Made by a program: the position numbers and the translations under genes
Shown: positions 54,633 through 61,760 of the stretch, one piece after another
Layout of the letters: each line of letters opens with the position of its first letter
How positions within the stretch are numbered: position 1 is the first letter of the stretch
Notes under the pieces: model-generated
The model's input: only the letters and a program-made list of their open reading frames with translations
Database searches by the model: none
What the model was told of the DNA's origin: nothing
Assembly (NCBI GenBank): GCA_016705065.1
Contig: JADIYY010000003.1
Span: 558,001 to 622,000 of the forward strand
Direction: 5' to 3'
DNA: 64,000 nt
Origin: Candidatus Aalborgiella aggregata
GTDB taxonomy: Bacteria > Pseudomonadota > Gammaproteobacteria > Burkholderiales > Burkholderiaceae_C

Positions 54633-55958
54633 TTAGGTCCTAATTTCACCTTCACCCAGCACAATGTACTTCAGGGAGGTTAAACCTTCAATGCCAACGG
54701 GTCCTCTGGCATGAAATTTGTCGGTACTGATGCCGATTTCGGCACCCAGTCCGTATTCAAAGCCATCAGCAAATCGTGTGCTGGCATTGACCATTACGCT
54801 GGCTGAATCAACTTCGCGCAAAAAGCGCTGCGCATGCATGTGGTCTCGTGTGATGATGGCATCGGTATGGTGTGATGAATACTTGTTGATGTGTGCAATA
54901 GCTTCATCTAAATCGACCACCACTTTGATGCTGACAATGGGTGCCAAGTATTCTTCATACCAATCTTGTTCGGTAGCGGCAATAACGAGCTTGCTGCTAT
55001 TTGCTAGCTTTTTAATAGCATCACAGGCAGTAATTATGCTGGCTGCAGCCGAATTACACCTCATTTCAACACCTTTGGAGGCATAGATGGCGGCAATTTG
55101 TGGTAGAAATGTTTCGGCAACACCTTGAGCGACCAAAAGACCTTCAGCCGCATTGCATGGGCTGTATTTTTGGGTTTTGGCATTGTCAGCAATTTTCACG
55201 GCCATGGCGATATCGCATGGGTCGTCTACATAGACATGGCAATTGCCGTCGAGGTGTTTGATAACAGGTACCTTGGCTTCACTGCTGACGCGCTCTATCA
55301 AGCCTTTGCCACCGCGTGGGATGATCACATCAACATATTCAGGCATGGTAATCAAGGCACTCACTGCTGCACGATCAGTGGTGGGTACAAGTTGCACGGC
55401 GTCTTCTGGTAAACCGCTCTCTAAGAGTGCTTGGCGGACCAAACCAGCTAGCGCTTGGTTGGATTCAATGGCTTCAGAACCGCCGCGTAAAATACAGGCA
55501 TTGCCGCTTTTGATGGCGAGAGAAGCTGCTTCAATCGTGACATTGGGGCGTGACTCGTAAATCATGCCAAATACGCCAATGGGCACGCGCATTTGTCCTA
55601 CGCGAATGCCGCTGGGCTGTTGCTTCATGCCGATTATTTCACCAATGATGTCGGGCATTGCTGCCAACTGTTCACATCCTTGTGCAACAGTTTCTATCAC
55701 AGCAGCACTCAATTTAAGTCGATCAACCATGGGCGCTGACAAACCAGCAGCATTGGCACGGTTGATGTCTTTGGCGTTACTGGCTTGCAGACTGTCTACA
55801 TTGCTGCGTAACAACGTTGCCAGTTTCAAAAGGGCGTTTTTCTTAGTGGCTGCAGACGCGCTGGCCATGTGGGCTGAAGCGTTTTTTGCCTGCACACCCA
55901 AGGCTTGCATGAGTGAGCTGACAGATTGTGAGTTTGAATCGTTCATACGGGTTAGCAT
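54633..55958 (-). CDS. proA: Gamma-glutamyl phosphate reductase with repeat-encoded insertion
   Basis: The protein has 441 residues from ATG 55958, or 437 from 55946. The catalytic Cys lies in KYSPCNAAEGLLV; VNASTRFADGFEYGLGAEIG and SLKYIVLGEGEIRT close it. It makes glutamate semialdehyde for proline. Between GVEMR and ATEQDW, about residues 301-327, there is a stretch including AAASIITACDAIKKLANS that is written by a dispersed repeat in antisense orientation. By my memory of the family this loop is about a dozen residues longer than normal. The active site is intact. The operon continues into gshA, and both enzymes draw on glutamate. Confidence 0.95.
   Translation of the reverse strand: MLTRMNDSNSQSVSSLMQALGVQAKNASAHMASASAATKKNALLKLATLLRSNVDSLQASNAKDINRANAAGLSAPMVDRLKLSAAVIETVAQGCEQLAAMPDIIGEIIGMKQQPSGIRVGQMRVPIGVFGMIYESRPNVTIEAASLAIKSGNACILRGGSEAIESNQALAGLVRQALLESGLPEDAVQLVPTTDRAAVSALITMPEYVDVIIPRGGKGLIERVSSEAKVPVIKHLDGNCHVYVDDPCDIAMAVKIADNAKTQKYSPCNAAEGLLVAQGVAETFLPQIAAIYASKGVEMRCNSAAASIITACDAIKKLANSSKLVIAATEQDWYEEYLAPIVSIKVVVDLDEAIAHINKYSSHHTDAIITRDHMHAQRFLREVDSASVMVNASTRFADGFEYGLGAEIGISTDKFHARGPVGIEGLTSLKYIVLGEGEIRT
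54996..55057 (+). repeat. Dispersed palindromic repeat, copy 8 (inside proA, antisense to it)
   Basis: GCTATTTGCTAGC...TTAATAGC (54996-55019) is followed by AGGCAGTAATTATGCTGGCT (55025-55044), then GCAGCCGAATTAC. The tail is diverged but collinear with the family. proA reads through the complementary strand without a stop because the spacer lacks the usual TAGG. Confidence 0.8.
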
Positions 55959-56009
55959 GCTTTCATTTTCGCTTATTTTTTCATACTTTACGCTAGACTC
56001 GCTTTCACC

Positions 56010-56855
56010 ATGCCCGAATTACCAGAAGTTGAAGTCACTCGCCTCAGTTTTGCATCCCAAATTGCGGGTTCGACTGTGCTATCAGCGTATTTAGGTAAAC
56101 CACTGCGTTGGCCGCTTCAGTGTGATGTGGATGATTTGAAGGGCTTGACTGTCCTTGGTGTTCGCAGGCGCGGCAAATATTTGCTGTTGGATTTGGCAGA
56201 TGGCACAAATCCCGCTGGTTTGTTATTGATGCATTTGGGCATGTCAGGAAGTTTGCATTTCAAAGCGTGGTCAAAAAACGCCATGCGTACAGCATTAGGA
56301 AAACACGATCACTTTGAATTGGTCACACATAAAGGGATACTCAAGCTGAATGACCCGCGTCGATTTGGCGCAGTGGTGTTTGCACCTTCAGAACAAAGCG
56401 CAATCGCTCAAAAATTACTGGGTAATTTGGGCGTTGAACCTTTGTCAGACAGTTTTGATGCCAAACAGTTTCATGCCGAACTTAAACGCAAACAAACTTC
56501 CATCAAGCAAGTTCTGCTAGCGGGTGAGCTGGTGGTGGGTGTTGGCAATATTTATGCTTCAGAGGCGTTGTTTCTGGCGGGCATCAGACCTACAACATCG
56601 GCATCCAAAATTAGTTATCCAAGAGTTGTGAAGCTTCATGCCGCGATACAAGATGTATTGGCTCGTGCAATTGTCAAAGGCGGCAGTACCTTGCAAAACT
56701 TCAGCAGTGCCAAAGGAGAGAACGGCTATTTTCAGTTGGAAGCAAATGTCTACGACCGTGCGGGATTGCCTTGTTTAGTTTGCAAAACTCCGATTAAACG
56801 TATCGTGCAAGGACAACGATCAAGTTTCTACTGCCCCACGTGTCAAAAGCCATGA
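56010..56855 (+). CDS. mutM: Formamidopyrimidine-DNA glycosylase (MutM)
   Basis: The protein has 281 residues. MPELPEVE gives the N-terminal Pro2 and Glu3 of the active site. A helix-two-turn-helix near VGVGNIYASEALF and a C-terminal zinc finger CLVCKTP...FYCPTCQ are present. It removes 8-oxoguanine. Its stop overlaps the mutY start (ATGA), so both oxidised-guanine repair enzymes are translated together. It is divergent from proA. Confidence 0.97.
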   Translation: MPELPEVEVTRLSFASQIAGSTVLSAYLGKPLRWPLQCDVDDLKGLTVLGVRRRGKYLLLDLADGTNPAGLLLMHLGMSGSLHFKAWSKNAMRTALGKHDHFELVTHKGILKLNDPRRFGAVVFAPSEQSAIAQKLLGNLGVEPLSDSFDAKQFHAELKRKQTSIKQVLLAGELVVGVGNIYASEALFLAGIRPTTSASKISYPRVVKLHAAIQDVLARAIVKGGSTLQNFSSAKGENGYFQLEANVYDRAGLPCLVCKTPIKRIVQGQRSSFYCPTCQKP

Positions 56856-57943
56856 CGGGACAGGCGCTTAGAGACCTTCAGTTAGCCAAATTTGCAAGCA
56901 CACTGGTTGCTTGGCAAAAACTGTACGGCAGGCATGATTTGCCATGGCAGAACACGCGTGATCCCTACAAAGTGTGGCTCTCTGAGATCATGCTACAACA
57001 AACACAGGTGGCAACAGTCAAAGCCTATTTTGTGCGCTTTTTGAACACTTATCCTACAGTTGTCGATCTGGCGGCTGCCAGCTTGGATGAAGTTTTGGGT
57101 TTATGGAGTGGCTTGGGCTACTATAGCCGTGCGCGCAATTTGCACCTGTGCGCGCAAAAAATACAGAGCGCCTTTTCCGGTCAGTTTCCCCAAGATGCAG
57201 CCACCTTGCAAACATTGCCTGGCATTGGCCCGTCTACTGCGGCAGCCATCGCGTCCTTGTGTTATGGCGAACGCGTGGCGATATTGGATGGCAATGTCAA
57301 ACGGGTGTTGACACGGGTATTGGGATTTGAGGCAGATTTGTCTGCAGCAAACAATGTGCGTGAATTGATGTATTTGGCTAATGCAGTATTGCCCACAGGC
57401 ACTACCCAGCAATTGTGGAATGACATGCCACATTACACCCAAGGCATCATGGATATGGGGGCCAGTTTATGCAGTACTCGGCAACCGCAATGTGAGGTTT
57501 GTCCTGTCAGCACAATGTGCGTAGCACACGCGCAAGGCAGGCAAATAGATTACCCCGTCAAAACACGTAAACTAATACGCAGCAGCGAATCTTTGTGGAT
57601 GTTGTTGGTCAAACGCGTGGATGGCGCTGTATTCTTGACACAACGCCCTGCGCCTGGTGTCTGGGCTGGTTTGTATTGTTTGCCGAGCTTTGGAAACTAT
57701 GACGATGTATTAGAACTTGTGCCGACAGAGCTGCGTGAAATATTAATCGAGGGTGTGGTTTTTAAACATGTTTTGACGCACAAAGACTTGCATATTCACC
57801 CCGTGTATATGAGTTTACCAGCGAAAACACAACTACTTGAACAATTAAATCGCGGAAAAAACCAAGGTAGATGGGTTGAATCCGGAGAATGGCCAAAGCT
57901 GGGCTTGCCAGCACCAGTTCGCAACATGCTACTGGGTACTTAG
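56852..57943 (+). CDS. mutY: Adenine DNA glycosylase (MutY)
   Basis: The ATG at 56852 overlaps the mutM stop; a GTG at 56840 is also in frame. About 363 residues. Helix-hairpin-helix LPGIGPSTAAAIASL with the catalytic Asp in DGNVKRVL. The iron-sulfur site has C-x6-C-x2-C-x5-C spacing (CSTRQPQCEVCPVSTMC). A NUDIX-like C-terminal domain recognises 8-oxoG. It removes A opposite 8-oxoG. Its 3' end overlaps the rapZ 3' end by 15 bp. Confidence 0.96.
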   Translation: MTGQALRDLQLAKFASTLVAWQKLYGRHDLPWQNTRDPYKVWLSEIMLQQTQVATVKAYFVRFLNTYPTVVDLAAASLDEVLGLWSGLGYYSRARNLHLCAQKIQSAFSGQFPQDAATLQTLPGIGPSTAAAIASLCYGERVAILDGNVKRVLTRVLGFEADLSAANNVRELMYLANAVLPTGTTQQLWNDMPHYTQGIMDMGASLCSTRQPQCEVCPVSTMCVAHAQGRQIDYPVKTRKLIRSSESLWMLLVKRVDGAVFLTQRPAPGVWAGLYCLPSFGNYDDVLELVPTELREILIEGVVFKHVLTHKDLHIHPVYMSLPAKTQLLEQLNRGKNQGRWVESGEWPKLGLPAPVRNMLLGT

Positions 57944-58828
57944 TTCGCGGTGTCTTTTCAGCGTGACGAATTGGCTTTGAGATGCGAATGCGCTTGCCAA
58001 TTGTTCTACTAAATAGACGGAACGGTGTTGCCCGCCTGTACAGCCGATGGCAATGGTGACATAGCTGCGATGGTCGCGTTTGAGAGCTGGTAACCAATTG
58101 TTGATGAATTGCATGATCTCCAGCTGCATGCGTGTCACTTCGGGTTCATTTTTTAAGAATGCCTGAACACCTTCGTCACGCCCAGTCAAGGCACGCAAAG
58201 CCGGTTCGTAATGAGGGTTGGGCAACATGCGCACATCAAATACATAGTCCGCATTGATGGGAATGCCGCGTTTGAATGCGAATGACTCAAACACCAAGGT
58301 GAGGCTACTGTGCGGTGCACTGATCAAAGACTTCACATAAGCTAAAAGCTGTGCAGGTCGAATGTTGCTGGTGTCAATAACATGTGCACCCTCGCGCAAA
58401 TCTGCCAACAATTCACGTTCTGAATCGATAGCCTCAACCAATACCTGAGGTGGCAGTGGCATACCTGCGACAGCCTTGTTCGCCAAAGGTTCGCTTGCAG
58501 TGGATAAAGGGTGCTTGCGCCGTGTTTCAGAATACCGCCGCACCAAGGTGTCTGTCGTGGCATCCAGGAAAAGTGATTTGATATTCAAGTCGCGTTTGGC
58601 AATTTCTGCAAGCAAATCAGGAACCAAATGCAGGGACGCAGCACTTCGTATATCCATCGCAATCGCAACGTATTGATTACCTTGCTGTTGCTCTAAATCT
58701 ATAAAAGGCAATAAGAGTTCAGGCGGTAAATTATCGACACAATAAAAACCCGCATCTTCCAGTGCATGCAAAGCCACTGATTTGCCGGAGCCTGACATAC
58801 CGGTGATTAAAACAAGTTCTAAACGCAT
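57929..58828 (-). CDS. rapZ: RNase adapter / nucleotide-binding protein RapZ
   Basis: The protein has 299 residues. Walker A is GMSGSGKSVALHALED near residue 9; the C-terminal domain has NPHYEPALRALTGRDEGV and IGCTGGQHRSVYLVEQLA. In E. coli RapZ guides RNase E to the GlmZ small RNA and so controls glmS, which lies 47 kb away in this window. Whether that circuit exists here is unknown. hprK, often upstream in betaproteobacteria, is replaced by glnE. Confidence 0.94.
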   Translation of the reverse strand: MRLELVLITGMSGSGKSVALHALEDAGFYCVDNLPPELLLPFIDLEQQQGNQYVAIAMDIRSAASLHLVPDLLAEIAKRDLNIKSLFLDATTDTLVRRYSETRRKHPLSTASEPLANKAVAGMPLPPQVLVEAIDSERELLADLREGAHVIDTSNIRPAQLLAYVKSLISAPHSSLTLVFESFAFKRGIPINADYVFDVRMLPNPHYEPALRALTGRDEGVQAFLKNEPEVTRMQLEIMQFINNWLPALKRDHRSYVTIAIGCTGGQHRSVYLVEQLASAFASQSQFVTLKRHRELSTQ

Positions 58829-58871
58829 ACTGACTTTGTCAATGAAAAGAGGTGTTGTAATTGCATTTTAA

Positions 58872-58940
58872 ATAAAATATATGGTCAAATATGGATGTGG
58901 AAGGCGTATTTATTGCGTAGTGTGCTATTTAATATATAGC
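58872..58940 (-). repeat. Dispersed palindromic repeat, copy 9 (between glnE and rapZ)
   Basis: On the minus strand: GCTATATATTAAATAGC (58940 to 58924), then ACGCAATAAATACGCC, then TTCCACATCCATATTTGACC and an AT-rich end. It occupies most of the 121 bp gap between glnE and rapZ. Confidence 0.83.
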
Positions 58941-58949
58941 GTACGTGGC

Positions 58950-61688
58950 TCATGAAAATAAAAATACGAATTCCCAAAGGGCGGTCATGGCTTGCCTTTC
59001 ATTTTGAAGTTCGGTGTCTGGCAGTTGCGTTGTGGCTTCATCCAACCGCGCCATGTGCTGTACATGGCGTAATTGTCGGTAAGACTGTGCAGCCGCTTCG
59101 CCTACACCTGCGGGCAACAGTCCAACTGACTCTGCACGTTGCAAGAGGGCGATATTGCCTACATTGTCCTGCAAACTTGGATGCAAAGCGCTGTATGCCA
59201 AAACCAAATACTGCACTGCGAACTCTGCATCCAGCATGCCGCCTGCACTGTGCTTGACATCAAAAAGCCCAGCTTTTACTGCATGGGCGTTCTTGAGTCT
59301 GTCGCGCATGGCTAGAATTTCAGTTTTCAGCGCCATCAAATCACGTTTGGCGCTGATGACATTTTTCCGAACAGTATCAAATTGTTGGCGCAATGGTTCA
59401 TAGCCCGCAACAAAACGGGCACGCGTCATGGCCTGATGCTCCCAAGTCCACGCCGTGTTGCTACCGCGATTTTCTTGGTAATCTGCAAAAGCGGACATGC
59501 TGGTGACAAGCAAGCCAGAACCACCATTGGGGCGCAAAGCGGTGTCGATTTCAAACAAATCGCCTTCAGCAGTTTTGGTATCAAGCCAAGTGATCAATTT
59601 GCGTACAAAGCCACTGTAAATTTCACCCGAACGCTCATCGTCGTCATCGTAAACAAACACAATATCCAAATCGCTGCCATAGCCCAACTCTTTGCCACCT
59701 AATTTGCCATAACCAATAACCGCAATTTGAGGTGATTCACGGTGTTTGTTTTTCAAGCGCTGCCAGCACCATGATATGGTAGTTCGTAGCACTGCATCAG
59801 CCAAAGCGCTTAAGTCATCTGCGACTTGCTCCACACTAAGTTGCCCTTCAATGTCACGCGCCAAGGTGCGAAACAGTTCGGCATGGTGCGCGCGACGCAG
59901 TAAATTCAACAGGGTTTCCACATCGTCTTCACCGGTGCGCTGTAGCGATTGAATACGCAAGTCGAGATCACGTTCAAAATCAGCCGCATTGAAGCGCTCC
60001 GTCGCCCAAGTTTGACTCGCCAGCTCATCAATGACGCCTGGATGTTGCAGCAAATAGCGCGCAGACCATTTGGCACTGCCCAAAAGCTTGAGCAAGCGTT
60101 CGTGCACAAAAGGGCGCTCCCACAACAATGCCAAATAGCTCTCGCGACGTAACAAGGGTTCAATAAAGTCAATGCTGCGCAACGCGGCCAATTCAGTGAC
60201 GCGCGATTCTTGAAGCCAAAGCTGCGTGCGTTGTAAGAGCCTATCGAGCCGCAGACGGCTTTCATCGCGCAAACCCAGCACACGCGGGTGATTGAGCCAA
60301 TCGTTAATTCGATTTCTGAAAGCAGTTAACTCCGGTGTTGTGCCGTTATTGGATGATTGGTCAGCATGAGTGTGTGCATGTTTTTGTTGCTGTCCCGAGC
60401 AAGATTTGCAATGTGTGGACTTGCTTGTATTTTGCGATTCAGCACCGCGAAGCAAATTATCAAATTCGTTGGCAACAAATTCCCTGTGCGCGTCTAAATC
60501 GATTAAAAAAGCACCACTTGAGTCGTAGCCCATGGTCGAAGCAATCCAATTCAGATCCGCATCATCGGTAGGTAACACGTGTGTCTGTTGGTCGTCAAGG
60601 TATTGAATGCGGTGTTCCACACGACGTAAAAACTCATATGCGCTTGACAAAGCCTGTGCCGTGGCGTTGGACATCAAACCAGCTCGTGCAACGCATTGCA
60701 GCGCTTTTAATGTGGGGCGTTTGCGCAATTCAGGAAATTGTCCACCGCGTACGACCTGCAGAAGTTGCACTGTGAATTCAATTTCACGAATACCCCCACG
60801 CGAAAGCTTGACATCGTTCGCACGCTCTGGCCTGCCTGCACTGCGGCGTGCAGACTCTTGCCGAATTTTAAGGTGCAAGCTGCGCAAAGATTCGAATACG
60901 TTGTAATCTAAGTATTTTCTAAAGACAAAAGGTAAAACCACGGCGCGCATCGCATTGGCAGTGCCATTTTGCACATCGGTTGTAGGCGCAACCACGCGAC
61001 TTTTAAGCCAGGCAAAACGTTCCCATTCGCGACCTTGAACTTGTAAATATTCTTCCAGTGCGGAGAGGGATACGGCAGCAGGACCAGAATTGCCATTTGG
61101 TCGCAAGGCCAAATCTACGCGGAATACAAAACCATGTTCAGTTGTATTGCCGATCAGCTCTGAGACAAGCTTAACGGCTTTGCAAAAATACTCATGGTTG
61201 CTGATTCGGTTGCGACCTTCAGAGTTGCCTGCGGTTTCTCCATCCTCATCGTAAACATAGATTAAATCGATATCGCTGGATACATTCAACTCGCGGGCAC
61301 CTAATTTGCCCATACCGAGCACCCACATTTGAGCGCGTGTGGCGCTGGCCAACACAAATGGCTGACCATAACGTTCATCTAATTCTTGATATGCATTTTG
61401 CAGGGCAACATCCAGCGCGAGCTCAGCCAAATCTGTCACAGCACGCGTTACAGTTGCCAGAGGGGCTTGTTGCTCACAATCTAACTTAATTAAACGGTGC
61501 ATCACCAATTGCCGCAAAATGCGCAATGCGGAAGGTATATCTAAGCATTGTTCTTGTAGAGCTTTGAGCGTGACCAGCATGCCTTCACGTTGCGGATCTC
61601 CTGATTCCAACAGGTGCAAATAGGATTCATAACGCCTCTCCAGTCTTTGATAAAAGCGGGATTTACTGGCTAATTGGCTGAAATTCAT
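58950..61688 (-). CDS. glnE: Bifunctional glutamine synthetase adenylyltransferase/deadenylase
   Basis: The protein has 912 residues with two nucleotidyltransferase domains. The first has GMGKLGARELNVSSDIDLIYVY, the second GYGKLGGKELGYGSDLDIVFVY (both read by position). It adds and removes AMP on glutamine synthetase under PII control. Between the domains, near plus-strand 60340-60450, there is a Cys/His-rich low-complexity insert (CKSCSGQQQKHAHTHAD) not usual in the family. It is divergent from yhdP. Confidence 0.95.
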   Translation of the reverse strand: MNFSQLASKSRFYQRLERRYESYLHLLESGDPQREGMLVTLKALQEQCLDIPSALRILRQLVMHRLIKLDCEQQAPLATVTRAVTDLAELALDVALQNAYQELDERYGQPFVLASATRAQMWVLGMGKLGARELNVSSDIDLIYVYDEDGETAGNSEGRNRISNHEYFCKAVKLVSELIGNTTEHGFVFRVDLALRPNGNSGPAAVSLSALEEYLQVQGREWERFAWLKSRVVAPTTDVQNGTANAMRAVVLPFVFRKYLDYNVFESLRSLHLKIRQESARRSAGRPERANDVKLSRGGIREIEFTVQLLQVVRGGQFPELRKRPTLKALQCVARAGLMSNATAQALSSAYEFLRRVEHRIQYLDDQQTHVLPTDDADLNWIASTMGYDSSGAFLIDLDAHREFVANEFDNLLRGAESQNTSKSTHCKSCSGQQQKHAHTHADQSSNNGTTPELTAFRNRINDWLNHPRVLGLRDESRLRLDRLLQRTQLWLQESRVTELAALRSIDFIEPLLRRESYLALLWERPFVHERLLKLLGSAKWSARYLLQHPGVIDELASQTWATERFNAADFERDLDLRIQSLQRTGEDDVETLLNLLRRAHHAELFRTLARDIEGQLSVEQVADDLSALADAVLRTTISWCWQRLKNKHRESPQIAVIGYGKLGGKELGYGSDLDIVFVYDDDDERSGEIYSGFVRKLITWLDTKTAEGDLFEIDTALRPNGGSGLLVTSMSAFADYQENRGSNTAWTWEHQAMTRARFVAGYEPLRQQFDTVRKNVISAKRDLMALKTEILAMRDRLKNAHAVKAGLFDVKHSAGGMLDAEFAVQYLVLAYSALHPSLQDNVGNIALLQRAESVGLLPAGVGEAAAQSYRQLRHVQHMARLDEATTQLPDTELQNERQAMTALWEFVFLFS

Positions 61689-61760
61689 GTCGTTATGCTT
61701 TTATCGTGTTCTTTTAGACCTCAGTGGTCTTGGCAAGCGTCATAATTAGGTCTGTACTGT

